Shown here in pieces: positions 41,187 through 53,619 of a stretch of DNA of 64,000 nucleotides; position 1 is the stretch's first letter, and the number at the start of each line of letters is the position of its first letter. Below the pieces are notes generated by a model, which saw only the letters and a list, made by a program, of their open reading frames with translations, searched no databases and was not told the DNA's origin. A program made the translations under genes and the position numbers. Source of the stretch: Setaria digitata (taxonomy: Eukaryota > Nematoda > Chromadorea > Rhabditida > Setariidae); NCBI GenBank assembly GCA_003640385.1, contig RCAB01000259.1:25718-89717 (forward strand), read 5' to 3'.

Positions 41187-42512
41187 ATGGAACTAGTCTA
41201 CATACGGCATGCACTAGCAAGAGTGGTTGCTTCACGAAATCATTTAACATTATTGATGAGAAGCACTAGGCATGCTACAGGTTATTATTATCTATTTACA
41301 CTTATTTGCATCAGCTTATTTTAGGAACTTCTGTCCCTTGCATCATTTTCTTTTGTGCCGTTTTTATTTTCAAGTAAAATAATCTTTAGCTTGCCATTTT
41401 TCATTATTTATTGTCTTTCACTTAGTGGCAATATTCTTACTACCTTGATATATTTAGTTCTGCTTATATACTGTTCATTTTGTTTAATGCGCATGTTAAG
41501 CGCTAAGGATTATTTTCCACTAGTTTCTACTGTTCTTTCACTGTTGTAAATCTCTTACATGTTGGCAAGATAAGTGGGAATCTGGAAGTAAGCCAAATTT
41601 TTGTAAAGAAGCAAATTCTCTTAGTACATAAAGAGCAGTATAAGCAATGGAAAAATCAACCTCAGAATCTTCAGAAGCTAAAAAGAGCAATTTCAGCTTC
41701 AACAAAAGTGGAAAAGTCAGGCGGTGGCGAAGGGACTCCTTTAGTTGCAGGAAAGAAGGAAAAGGCAACGATAGAAACCTCTTCCCTGAAAGACCAGAAA
41801 GTGGAGCCTACTGTTGAATCATCTGTTGACAAAGAAAATGCGCAGCTACCATTGGAACCGGGAAAACCCTTACCTTTACCGCGCTGCGATGGTGAAAAAC
41901 TAGTGTCAGAACGGGTCTTGCGATTAGCTAACGAAATAGCGAATTTAACTATTTTTGAAGTCGCGGATTTGAATAGTACATTGAAAAAAAAATTGAATTT
42001 ACCAGATACGCCAGTGTTTGCTCACAATTTTGCTACCTCAGGAGCCCCATCTGCTGCAGGTAAAAGTTTTGATCATAAAGTATCCTATCCTCAAACAAAA
42101 ATTTCGGTGAATAGTTAAATCTATTACTTCACTCACTTATCCATTATTTTCTTCTTTTAATATCTTTATTTTCATTCCTAGTTTCTGTTCATTTGCTGAA
42201 AAAAATTTTTTTGCCTATTTATTTTCTTCTTCTTTACTAATTCTTTTGCCATTTTGAGAAGAAGAAAAAACGGAAAAACCGCAAACGTCCCAAAAAACAT
42301 TTTTCTCGGTGAAGTTGACGAAGGTGGATGATTCGAAGAAAATTCCGTTGATCAAAGAAATCCGCTCAATAGTGGAAGGCTTCAATTTGGTTCAGGCAAA
42401 GAAATTTGTGGAAGCATTGCCTGCTACAGTGAAAGAAGATCTAAGTAAAAATGAAGCTGAAGAACTGAAAACAAAACTTGAAAAATTAGGTGCCGTGTGT
42501 GAAATTGTCTAA
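41187..42512 (+). CDS. mrpl-12: Mitochondrial large-subunit ribosomal protein L7/L12
   Basis: bL12m forms the mitoribosome stalk that recruits translation factors. Exons 41187-41280, 41697-42059 and 42259-42512 join at phase 1 and give about 236 residues (human MRPL12 has 198). The N-terminus (MELVYIRHALARVVASRNHL) is basic and lacks acidic residues after position 2, as in a matrix-targeting peptide. The N-terminal dimerisation region reads LANEIANLTIFEVADLNSTL. The C-terminal L12 domain has FFSVKLTKVDDSKKIPLIKE, FNLVQAKKFVEALPATVKED and KTKLEKLGAVCEIV, the typical factor-binding fold. A Lys/Glu-rich linker of about 60 residues makes it longer than usual. The last acceptor is TTTTGAG, unusual but the only one in phase. 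A tiny exon at 41570-41587 also fits in phase but is not needed. Confidence 0.9.
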
Positions 42513-44123
42513 CTTTCTTTCTGCCTTACGCTAGTGGATATCTGACTTCGAGTTAGGTTAATATATACTGGAGTGTGCTTTTCTGTGCGACTTGGCAATA
42601 TGATTTGTTAAATTTGTCGAATGTTATCTCTCTTCTGAGCTATTTGCTTGTAGTCATTTTTATCCATACGCAGAATTTCAGTTGTGGTTGAACAAATTAC
42701 TTATTAAGTAGTTAATCAATGGACATTTTACTTTTAGCATATTATCTAACTTCGTTACAAGTTATTGTCTTCTTAAAAATTTACTCCAAAGTTCTAAATT
42801 TCAAGAGAAACATCCTCATTGAAGCAATCTCAAATTTATTTTTTCTCATTTTCCACGAATTTCTCATGAATGGAAAACATTCAGTATGTTTATATCAATT
42901 GCAAACTCCGCATCCTTTAAATAGGATGGATGGATGGTAGCTTTATGCAAATTTCCTTAACAGATTGTTATATTTTTCATCATTGTTTTTCTTTTTGCGT
43001 AGTATTTAAGATACTAATTTGTAAAATAAAGTTGCCAGTTCTTTATAATTTTATTTTATTTTTTCCATTCAAAGATTTTACTGGCTTTCTGCCATATTTT
43101 ATCTATGGTTAATCCGTGCATTCATATCATTATGGTAATGCTATTGATTGTTTTTAATTCATTTGAAATGGCACGGTGTAATGTATGCATTGATGGATTT
43201 ATTGAATTTTGTTTATTACGGAGTGGAATATTCGCTAGGCTAAAATTTCGGAGATTTTAGAAAGGGAGAAATTGAGTTCTTATTAGCTTAATAAGACATT
43301 GGTGTTCTCTTTGAATTTTCCATGAGATAAGTTGACAGAGTTCTGAATTCTCAGTACTTTCTGCATCATGTTAACATATATTGGCTTGATTTTAGTGAAG
43401 TGATTAAATGAGTGCTTTAGCTTACCCTTTTCGGAGAAATTGATGAGCTGAAATCTGCAAAACTCTTTGCTTCGGAAAAAAATCATTAGATATTTTTAGA
43501 TGCCTTTGGCATGCATCTGAGTAAAAACCATCATTAATGTGAATGAATGGTCAGACTCTTTGTTCTTATCTTTTTGTTGAGGTGGAAAAATTGATTTCTC
43601 TTGTCATTTCACTTGGGAAATTTTTTACTTCCCAACAGTCTTTGAAAATCAAACGTTGTTTCCTTCCATTTTCAATGTATTCTGGATGGTGTCTGTGTTT
43701 TGGTTTGTAGCGCTTCAGTGTAGAATTAATTGAAAGGAAAATTTTGAGTTTCTGAAGCAACGGGTTTTATAGATTCGTTTGGACAAATGTTGTCTACTTA
43801 GTATGAAATGTTCTGTTATTCTTTCGATGATACTGTCATCGAATCAGACGAAGAATGATTCATTAATTAACATGATTTGTAAAAACTGAAGATTGTTTTT
43901 GAAATCTGTCTGAGAAGAAACGTTCTAACAGTGGCTTTTGCTTCAAGTATTTTCTTCATTCGATAATGCTGCTGAATAGAGTACATTCAAATTGTGAACT
44001 CTGACATATTCGTTTTGGAATGTTCATTCGTGGACATTCTAAAACTCATGAAAGGAAAGCATATGATTCTTAATGGTTAAATGTTTTGCAGCGTGGCGGT
44101 ATCGGGATAAGAAAAAAGGCGCA
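42513..44123. other. Intergenic region between MRPL12 and first ZNF706-like gene
   Basis: No gene is supported on either strand. A TTTTGCAG acceptor at 44091, 32 bases before the next ATG, marks a spliced or trans-spliced 5' UTR. Confidence 0.5.
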
Positions 44124-44979
44124 ATGGCTCGTGGCCATCAGAAGTTCCAGTCACAGCAAAAAAACCTGAAGAAACAAGAAGAATTGAAAAAATCAAAAGG
44201 AAGTGATCAGAAAGCTGCTGCTATAAAAGCCCTTACACATAAGTGCACCGTTTGTATGGTAAAGTTTCTAAGTTTCTTCTGATAATCTAAAAGTTCAATT
44301 ATCATTCGCAGATCTATTGTATATATTTGTTGTCGTCCGATATACGTTGTAAGTTGTTAGTAAATATGATATAAAGTAGTAAATTTCCTATATCTGGAAG
44401 GTTTCTTTCACACTTAAATAGTGCAAATTTTTTTGTTTTTTCTTCGTACTTTGTCCTCGTAGCCATACTGATTTTGGAGTAAAGTCTAATATTTCGTTAG
44501 GATATGTAAAATCTGCGATGACCTTGAACTCTTTTAAAAATGAACTTTGCTTACGGAGGAGTTTTTTATTATCTCGAAAAATCTTTATAATTCACTTTTA
44601 AGCCGTTTTGCAATATATTCAGTCTAGACAAATATAATATTTGAAGTATACAGTTAGAAGACATTTGCACCGCAGCAAAAAATTTTTACATGTTATAGTC
44701 AAGTATTTTGTATTGCAGTGCTCATTCTCAAATTTCTCTGGTATAAGTCAATATGTCTGAAGTATGAAAAAAGTGAGATGGAAGATTTTTTTTCATATGA
44801 ACATAATATTTTCGAGTTAATATTTTTTGAAATAGCTCAGAAACATAAACTGATGAACAGAATATCTCTAGTGACTATTACAGGCCCTGATGCCGGATCC
44901 GAAAACCTACAAGCAGCATTTTGAATCAAAGCATCCGAAAGCTGCACTGCCACCAGAACTGGTTGCTGTTCAGGCATAA
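44124..44979 (+). CDS. ZNF706: ZNF706-like small C2H2 zinc-finger protein, copy 1
   Basis: Exons 44124-44258 (45 codons) and 44884-44979 give 76 residues, the same length as human ZNF706. The N-terminus MARGHQKFQSQQKNLKKQEE is the Lys/Gln-rich 4F5/SERF-like start of the family. One zinc finger follows: CTVCMALMPDPKTYKQHFESKH with the C-x2-C...H-x3-5-H spacing. The tail is PKAALPPELVAVQA. The family is small and nuclear/cytosolic with poorly defined roles (stem-cell differentiation has been proposed in vertebrates). It is followed by a diverged tandem paralogue in the same orientation. An AATAAA lies near 45359. Confidence 0.93.
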
Positions 44980-45872
44980 ATGAACCAAATCACCAGTAAC
45001 CAAATGAGCATATTCTATTTATGATTTATCAAAGTTTACGTTTTTGTCCATATATTTCACTGGCCATTATCAACTTTCCTGTAATTTCTGCAACATTAAT
45101 ACATGTTTGTCTTTGCCTTTAATGAATATTTCTTTTCTTGTGTCCCAATCTTACTAACAGAGTCTGGTCACTCTTTTAAATTATGAAAAATGTAAAGTAG
45201 TGCTGAATTCACAAGTGCTAAGATTTCATTTGACGGTTACAATCTTTTCAGTAAATTCATTTACTAGAGATAGTTGCAGTTCTCTTTTCACTGATAATCA
45301 TTTCCTTTTAACTGTATAGCATCTAATTGTGGATTGAAAAATATCAGTTAGAAGAATGAATAAATGAATTTTATTTCCCATTATGAAAATTGTTATTTTG
45401 GTAGTAAGCCAAAATTTTATATTTGATGAATTATTCACTTTCATGTTCAGTTTAAGCTTTACCAATTTGCGCCATAATGTCTAAGGGTTATATGAATTAA
45501 CAATAAGTTATCGTATTTCCCTTCTGCTTCTGGGCGTAGAAATTCATTACGAAGGAAGCGATCATGACTGAAGAATTGCAGCTCAGTTCACGGTTTAATT
45601 GTCGGGAGGTTTAGTATGAATTAGATTGGGATGTTTGCCCAGTAAATATGACAAGTTGAATTAATTACTACAGTTTTTTTTACTATCTGGAACTTGGGTG
45701 CTTTTTAGTGAAGTAAATAACCGCAGAGTGGACGGCCTTCAAATATCCTTATACAAGAAATACCAGGGTAATTGGTGCTTAATCTCTGTCAATGCATTTT
45801 TGAACGGATTATTTTATGTGCTTAATTTATTAATTGGTAATTTTTCGGAGCTGGAACCAACAATCAGTAAAA
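44980..45872. other. Spacer between tandem ZNF706-like genes
   Basis: 3' UTR of copy 1, then the upstream region of copy 2. No other gene is seen. The open frame starting at 45698 is the second gene in a wrong frame. Confidence 0.5.
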
Positions 45873-46372
45873 ATGACCCGTGGTCATATGAAGATGCAGG
45901 CGAAAGCAAAGAATCTGAAGAAACAGGAAGCGTTGAAAAAATCAGTTGGACATGATCAAAAGGGTGCTTGCCTCAAATCGCTTATCTATAAATGCACTGT
46001 TTGTATGGTAAGTTTCAGTGGAAATGCTTGTTTATGAGGAATAACTAAAAGAAAAAGTTGCATATCTAAGTTTTATTCTTTACCGCTCAAACGGTATTAT
46101 ATATTTCTTTCATCTTTCTTTTTGGAAGGAAAAGTTCTTTTTAATTCTATTAGTATTAGTACATTAACTCCATTGCTGTTTAGAATTTAATCAAATCACC
46201 ACTTATCATTTGTAATTTATGCTGCTTATATGATTAGTTTCCAGCCTAACAATGCTTTATTTACTTGCAGGCGCAGATGATGGATAAAAGGAGTTATAAA
46301 GAGCATTTTGAATCGAAACATCCCAAGAATCCGTTACCAGCAGAGCTTGTGGAACAGCCAGCAGGATCGTAA
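45873..46372 (+). CDS. ZNF706-like small C2H2 zinc-finger protein, copy 2
   Basis: Exons 45873-46007 (45 codons) and 46271-46372 give 78 residues. The intron sits at exactly the same codon boundary as in copy 1 (after the finger's Cys-Met), so the two genes are tandem duplicates. The start is MTRGHMKMQAKAKNLKKQEA. The finger is CTVCMAQMMDKRSYKEHFESKH, with all four zinc ligands kept. The tail NPLPAELVEQPAGS differs from copy 1. Residues changed relative to the conserved family form (PDPKTFKQ to MDKRSYKE) suggest a diverging or specialised paralogue. The stop overlaps a GTAAGT, so an alternative 3' splice is possible. Confidence 0.9.
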
Positions 46373-47388
46373 GTGTACTGATGTTGCTTATTATGTACGA
46401 TTATTGATATCATGATTCCTTTTCCCGGTTCTAAATGATTTTTTTTTTTTATTTCGTGAGGATAATTATGAGTGTTTGTGCTGTACGATTTCCATGCCTA
46501 AATGGTTTTTCGTTTCCTTAAAGATTTCCATATTTCTGGAATTAATGCTGTTTATATTTTGAGACTTTCGGGTTGCACAACCTTTCCGAAAGTGTTATCC
46601 TTGCAAGGAAAGAGTAGGGGGTAATGCACGCAGTTTATTCGGTATTTCAGTTTCTTTCCATTTAAATTTCTCATACTTTTGCAATATGTTTTCCCATAAC
46701 GATGTTTGTATAGCACATGTCATGCAAACGAGTTCTTTACTCCATCCATTTCAAATTTTCAGCATTTCGTTCTATTGTCACTGAACTGATGCTTCCATAT
46801 TACCTTTTTTTTTTTTATGTGAACATAAGCCGATAAATATTGCTTCGATAATGGTAGCGAAAATAATGGTAATTAAAACTATATTCCATTAGCATTTTTG
46901 AAATTATAACACACTTCTATGCTATTTTCCAATTTTTAAGTGATATTGAAATGCCAATAGACTGATATTCCAGCTGTTATAACAAAATACCTAGTAGTGA
47001 GTTTTAAACTGAAGTGACAGGCTGGGATGAGATAAATGGAAGGAGAGAATGATTCCTTTTCTTTAACAAACACAGTAGACCGATTTAGGCTCTTTTACTG
47101 AATTCAAGATTAGATTTTATCATCGTAGTTCTGCGTCTTTTTCTTTCTTTTTTGATATGTATAGGGAAGAAGAAATTTAAATTCTGTTTAATGAGCGAAT
47201 AAGCTGATAATGCTATTTAATTTTATGTGTGAAAATGATAAGCTGGGTTTTTAGTTTCAAAATTCCCATTATGAGAATGTTGAGGTGGCCAGTTTGCTTG
47301 ATATGAAATGACTAATACTCAGATTTGGAGTCAGTTTCCGGTGATATGTTCGGAATGAAAAATTTGATCGATAAAAGAGCATTTAGGA
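46373..47388. other. Intergenic region between ZNF706-like copy 2 and MFP2-like gene
   Basis: The two flanking genes converge. I see 3' UTR-type AT-rich DNA and nothing coding. Confidence 0.5.
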
Positions 47389-50140
47389 TTAGTCAAATTT
47401 GTAGCCAGGTCTTGCTTTGCGGCAAAGTACCATTTGCTGTTGTACGGGTGGTCCAACCAAAACAGTTTCCTTACCACCGAAAGCAGCTGATGCTTTCTCG
47501 TTACGAATATCAGCCTGAAATTGATTTTCGGGAATAGAAGTAATGAAACAAAAAATTGTATTTATTTCTTCCGACTTGTGTAACTATATGAGGTTTATTC
47601 AAAGATTAATTTTAGATTTTCATTCTTCAGAACGGTTATGTTTCCCGTTATTTTGAAACTGGCATGAAATTCGTTTGCATCAGTTTAATTTCTCTTCCCT
47701 ATTTTGTCAAAGAATTTTCATTGTAAGATTTCCTGTGTGAGATGATTATAAAAGCAGTTGCCTAGCATTGATTGGTACAATTCCGGTTTTATAATTTTCG
47801 GAATTTTTTCATTCTTACTCTGTATCTGCTGTGCTTAGCTGTAATGGTTTTAGTTATTGGTTGCAATCCGAAAGCAATTTTTATTTTCCTAATATCAAAA
47901 CTTATCAATGAACATCTAGCTTATACTTTATGCCAAATAATTATCGATAAGTTTTAATAAGAAATGAGAAAAAATTCTATCATTAAAAAAATTTCAAAGA
48001 AAAAATTAATTGTATCCATAAATTACAATTATTTTACATACTTTTCCAAGAATTTCTTTGCCATCAATTGTGCATACACATGGTGATATAATACCTTTAC
48101 GATCAACATACACCGGAAACCATTCCTTCTCACCGAATGATGCACAAACGGAAAATGGTTTCCAGCTGTAATCGTAACCACGGACGAAATCCGGTAATTC
48201 TACCAGAATTTGTAGTGAACCAACTTTTTCGCGATATTCATTGTTGTTCCAGCCGAAACAAGCTGCCACCTAGCAAAGTATTTTTTTTTTTTTTCAGTAA
48301 ATGATCGAAAATTTAATGCTTAATTTAAATTTTAGTTTGGAATTTTAGCTACCGTGCAAAAATCTAATGTATCAAATATATGTTACATACGGATTATTCA
48401 TTTTCCAATTTTGTTCGATTTATTTTGAAAAAAAATTAGCGAATTATGAAAGATTTTTTCTGTTTTATTTTGACTTCATTTTTTCATCTTCATTATTAAT
48501 CGATTTATATTAACCTTGCCATTATTATTCCAAATTCTACCCATAACCGGTTCACCTTGCTGATACCATAATGCTACATACTGTTCCGGATTTTCACCCG
48601 GAAAAGTATTAAGATTTTTATCCAGTGCTTTGATTAGTTTCTTATCGGCTGGCCATGGATCACCTGCTCGAAGATCAACCCATTCATCAATCATAACACG
48701 TGGTGGTGGTGGTCCTGGTGGTGGTTTTGGTGGTGGTGGTTTATAGCAATGTTTGCAACCACAGGTTGGCGGTCCACCTTCTGTATTACGTACAATAATC
48801 CACATATCACCCAACGGTGGTCCTTGTAATGATTCCGCTTTTCCATCGTGTGAAAAATGCGCCTTTAATTAATTAATTAGCTAATTAATCATCTTAATGA
48901 ATTTATACCATGCTACATATAAACATATGAATTTATTTGTTAAAGTAACCTTCATCTTTGGCATATAAATCTTATGCTATATCACTATCAAATTTTTATC
49001 TTTTTATTTCTGATTTTACTTTCACCTAGAATTTCATTAAATTTGTTCTTTTTCTTTTCGTTTGATTAGTTAACTTTATATCAATTTTTTTTTTTTTAGT
49101 ATACCAATTCCGTTTTGTTGTCCAGATAGCCAAGTAATGCTCCCTCTGTTCGATCCTTCCATAAAATAGGCATCGAATCACCGCAATGTACTACCTGTCG
49201 AATGTCGCTTTTTTCAAAACGATCTTTGTATTTGATCCATTCGTACCAGAAGCCTAATGTATTATGGTCTCCTTTATATTGAAGTACCTTAATGGAATGC
49301 AATTAAATTGAAGCAATTTAGATCTGAGAGAAAAAAAAAAGCCGATCTCTTTAATTGATTACAGTTTGATTTATTTGAATTTTTTAAATCAGAATCTTCA
49401 TTTGCAGAATTTTTTTTTTTTTTTTTACAAAGTGATCACCTATCTATGCATTCTATGCGTTATGTTTCAAATTTCTTGAGAGTGATACGCATACTTGGCT
49501 AATTTTGAGGAACAAAATTTGATGAATCTTGATTACTAAATTTGTTCATTTTTAATATTTTTTTCTTATGAAAGGATTTTTTAATATTTATTTCTTTTTT
49601 ACGCAGTGGTTTTTTATTAATTTAATAATTTTCATTTTATCCAGAATAATTTTCGCTACACTTATTTCTTTTTTTTCCTGGAATAACTTTTATCAATTTG
49701 GACTAGTAAAAAATTTTTGATAATAATGATAAATCAATTTATATTTATTAATTGTATCAAGACAAGTATAATTATATTTCCGTCTAATAAATGAATTGAG
49801 CATAAAATTAGGTAGCATAAAATTAGATTTTTCTTAGAGTTTTTCTTTTTAGGAAGTTCACATTAGAGAAAACTAGGATGAGAAGTAATTTAACAAAAAG
49901 GTCAACCTGAATTTGACCACCAAGATCCTTGATACCTCTTAATTCGGCTTTTTTATACGGGAAGGAGCATTCTAAAACGCCACCATTATTCCATGCTCGA
50001 CCATGTATGGGTACACCGTATTTATACCACAATGCTACGTACATATTCGGTTGACCAAGTACTCGAACCGGATTATCCGGAAACGGTGAGCCAATTGGTC
50101 CAAATGCCCATTCATCCTCTTTTGGTGGTGGGTTTGGCAT
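47389..50140 (-). CDS. MFP2-like sperm motility protein (MSP fibre protein 2)
   Basis: Five exons (49907-50140, 49105-49287, 48515-48862, 48042-48269, 47389-47514), all phase 0, give about 372 residues. There are two related halves. Half 1 has [20 protein letters not shown] and [17 protein letters not shown]. Half 2 has [20 protein letters not shown] and [20 protein letters not shown]. The shared VALWY...G.P..GR.WNN block marks the repeat. A linker with [21 protein letters not shown] joins them. From family knowledge, Ascaris MFP2 is a two-domain cytosolic protein that speeds major-sperm-protein filament assembly in amoeboid sperm; the Pfam family is MFP2b. The final exon ends [17 protein letters not shown]. 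The acceptors at 49287 and 48862 end in AAG. The start codon is 201 bp from the divergent FAM98 start. The family call is from memory of the repeat and could be a related nematode-only family. Confidence 0.75.
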
Positions 50141-50341
50141 TAGTAACACTCTTCGTTATTTTATTACGTGAAAATTTACAATAACATTATTGTATTTTGG
50201 CAGAGAATTTTTATATCTTCGCGTTGGTTTATTCAAATTTCTAAATTTCCTTGTAGAAAATTTAATTTGTATATGAAAATTTGCGAGTTGAGTATTTAGA
50301 TTTGCATTCTAGGTGGAATCTAATTATTAATTTTAGCACAA
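50141..50341. promoter_or_regulatory. Short bidirectional promoter region (MFP2-like / FAM98)
   Basis: Only 201 bp lie between the two divergent ATGs. A TTTTAG at 50336, 5 bases before the FAM98 ATG, with no room for an upstream exon, suggests spliced-leader trans-splicing of FAM98 mRNA. Confidence 0.5.
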
Positions 50342-53300
50342 ATGAATGGGAAATCACGGAACCGTCTTTCGATTGCTGATGAAATTGCTTCTTTGGGGTA
50401 GGTAAAATACACTTCATTTTTTTTTTTATTGGCTATAAGTCTTGATCAGATAGATTTAGGCTCTCCTAATACCGAAAATTAATAGTCTATTTGATATTAT
50501 TATTAAGTAGAGTTATATAATTGAGTTCCTCTAAATAGCATTTCGATTTAGGAATGTTTATCTCCATTCCTGTAGCATGCAGAGTTTCTATTTTATTTTA
50601 CTCAAATGAAATACCAGTAAAGCCAGAAGTTAATGGTTGGTGTAAAATTTGAAAGTTTCATACATTTTTATTTCAAATTGAAATATTCCATATAAAATTA
50701 AACAAGAATAAAATGAAATGAAGTGGATTATATTAGACTTAAATAGAAAAGTCATATTTTAATTTGAAATTACGAAACAAAAGTGGATGGGACACAGGTG
50801 TGCATTAACTTTTAGTAATATTGCCAATATTTTACTTTCTCACAAGAAATTTTTGTAATAAAAAAATTATGTCATGTCTTATCATGTCTATGATAAGACA
50901 GTTCGGAAGGATATTAATATGTAAAATTTTTTCAGCTTTAGTCATTTTTCAACGGAGGAACTGAAGGATATTGAGAAAGGTGGCACCGAAGATTTGCGTT
51001 TCTGTAAGTTAATCGAATTGATGTGCAATGAGATATCGGCACTGTATGGTTTAGATGAAACGGTTCATGCAGCAACTGGACCCGATGATATGGAATTCTT
51101 CTTGCTAGAGCTTAGTTCAATGTTATCGGAGTTGGGTAATAGTTTGAATAGTTTTTTCCTCACTAGTTTTTTTTTTTTATTAAATTGATGGAATTTCGGA
51201 AATTTTGGGGAGAAATTCCATCGAAAGTCTACAATCCTTTGTAGTACAAAATTAAGAGCAAGAAAAAAAATTTTTTTCCACTGAATTCCATCATATAATA
51301 TCAGTTATTGAATTCACTTGGTAAGCGCTAGTCTAAATGTTAGTAAATAAACTTTCAGTCTGCATTCCAGAATGTCCTATTGATTCGCTAATACGTGGAC
51401 CAGTTACGGAGAGATTTCGTATGGCGGGAAATTCGATTAAATTGTTGAATTTCCTCATTGCACATATAAAATGTGCTCGGTTGACTGCGCTGAACCGGTT
51501 GAAAGAAAAAACACCCAAGGTTTATTACAGTTTGCTGCTTTTTGCATTCTGCATTAGTTGTCTCGAGGTCACAGAGACGATATATTTTCTGATAGATTTG
51601 AATGAATGCCACTTATGTTTGAGGCTTTTTGCTCTTCTCGAGGCATTTTTTTTTTAACACGAATATCATTTAAAATTTTCGTTCATTTTCAGCACAAAAG
51701 TGATGAAGTACTTCATCTGGAAAATGCATTTGCAGCGGTTCGTATGACTCAGTTACCTGCTGACATAACAACCGAAAAAGTTTTCTCAACATTGAAAGAT
51801 TTGGTTAGCTTCTTTTACATTTTTCTTCAAATTTAATAGTAATATGATTACAGAAATACGTTCATTTTAACTACAGTATGATTTTTCTTCTTTAATTCTC
51901 AATTTCTTCGAGAGGGGGAAAATTCGAAAAGCATCCATATAGGGCTTTAATTTCTTGGTTCTTTGATTTCTAGGCTGAGAAACAGATGGAGAAGTGCGAA
52001 GTGAAGCCTCAACCGCTGTTGATCGCATCGCTGACTCCTAAGCAGTGGGGAGAAATTTCCGCGCTAAATGAAAAATTAGTTCAGGAATATCGAAGTCGGA
52101 TTCTTTTGCTGCTTAAACGCCTTGATGTTACAATGCAATCATTCACTTGGTCCGATCGCATTAAAAAAATGCAGGTTAGTGATTTACTCTTAGAATTCTT
52201 CTTATTCTCATAAATCGACATTATTCTTATAAGTCAAAAGCTCAAGAGACTCAAATTGATTAATCTGTTCTCCATTTCAGCTTTATCTCTTTTAAAGTTG
52301 TCAGTTTCTTATTTCTAATCTTTTTAGGATAAATTGCATGAAATTTATCGTCCTCGACGTGAATGCATTGCAGTGACATCAAATGTAACTATGGATGATT
52401 TACTTGCAGCTAGTAACTCTCTTCTAACAGTTGAAAAAGTAAACAGTGAAAAAGAACGACAGCGTACTGCATCACGTTTAAATAAGGTTAGGCATTTCTG
52501 GGCTGTCTTTTTTTCTTTTTTTTTTTTGAAGAGGTGAAGAGGTATTACTAATCATTGCATTACTTTATGCAAAGTGAATTCTATATAAATCTCTTGCACG
52601 TAAAAGTTCCTCCTCTTTTTTTTTGTAGCGTCTCTGCTTAATTGTTCAATTTTGTTATGAGGTATTGAAAAGAAGGGAACGTTCCAGTAATCTTGAAACA
52701 AAATAGACATTATTTTTGAGTATGAATTATGGGTCGTAAAAATAAAAGCTACATGCCTCCCTTGAATTATTGTGCTTTATAACACTGTGATCTGAAAGTA
52801 TTTGTGCTTACATTTTGATGTCTCATGAATGAATTATTGTGGTGCTTTTTTTCTTTTTTTAATAATTAATGGATACTAGCACATGGGATATGACATGAAA
52901 AAAGGTGTTCTGCATAAGATTAGGTGTTGATTCCATTTCTTTAACAAATTGTTCAGATTTTAATGACTGATCGTCCAAGTGATCGCGGTGGTAGACCTTC
53001 TGAACTGCGAGCTCCTCCACCAGAAATGCCACCTTGGATAAAGGATCGTGTTTCGGATCGAGGAGGTGTGCTTCTGATTTTGCAAACGAAGTGAACTAGT
53101 TATATAGATTGAAACTCTTATTTATACTGAGAAATAATACTTAGGTGGCCAACGAAGTGGTTATAAGGGTGATGGAAGACAAAGTTACCAGACAGATAAT
53201 TACGGGTATCAAGGAAGTTATCAGAGTGGTGGTAGATACAATCAGCACGCTGAAGGATATCAAGGTGGTGGTGGATTTAATCAGTACGCTGGAGGCTACC

Positions 53301-53619
53301 AAGGTGGTAGTGGATTTAATCAGTACGCTGGAGGCTACCAAGGTGGTGGTGGATATCAAGGAAGAGGAGGTTTCCAAGGTGGAGGTTTCGAAAGTCAGGT
53401 ATTTATTTCTTCATGTCGTTTTGAGGTGGCGGGATTACATTACCAAAAGTACTAATATTTATTTTCAAGCGGGTCCTGTTCATAAATAAATTCCGTTTCA
53501 TATTGTAGGTGATGAGAGAATATGAAGTACAGCGTAATCAAAACGATGGTGGTCGACGTGGTGGTGGTGGTATCAGAAGAGGACGTGGAGGACACGGTGG
53601 ACAACGTGGTTATAGATAA
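50342..53619 (+). CDS. FAM98: FAM98 family protein (tRNA-ligase complex/RNA-binding)
   Basis: Nine exons (50342-50397, 50936-51135, 51359-51519, 51693-51803, 51974-52174, 52328-52486, 52957-53065, 53145-53398, 53509-53619) give about 453 residues. Vertebrate FAM98A/B associate with DDX1, RTCB and C14orf166 in the tRNA-splicing ligase complex. The N-terminal calponin-homology-like region includes LRFCKLIELMCNEISALYGL. The core signature is RLDVTMQSFTWSDRIKK, followed by YRPRRECIAVTSNVTMDDLL and then SDRGGRPSELRAPPPEMPPW, which matches the conserved FAM98 DRGGRP...PPPEMPPW block. The C-terminus is Gly/Tyr/Gln-rich and ends in RGG repeats (RRGRGGHGGQRGYR). An AATAAA lies near 53637. It is head to head with the MFP2-like gene. 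Confidence 0.93.
53225..53359 (+). repeat. 39-bp in-frame tandem repeat in FAM98
   Basis: Units at 53225-53263 (diverged), 53264-53302 and 53303-53341 (near identical) plus a partial unit. Each encodes 13 residues of the form GGxGFNQYAGGYQ, in the Gly/Tyr-rich tail. Confidence 0.85.

Noticed and set aside
41570..41587. 18-bp micro-exon in MRPL12
   Set aside because: It is phase-compatible but has a weak AAG acceptor, and exon 1 joins to 41697 without it.
53141..53377. Minus-strand Thr/Ser/Val repeat frame
   Set aside because: Shadow of the FAM98 Gly/Tyr-rich repeat.
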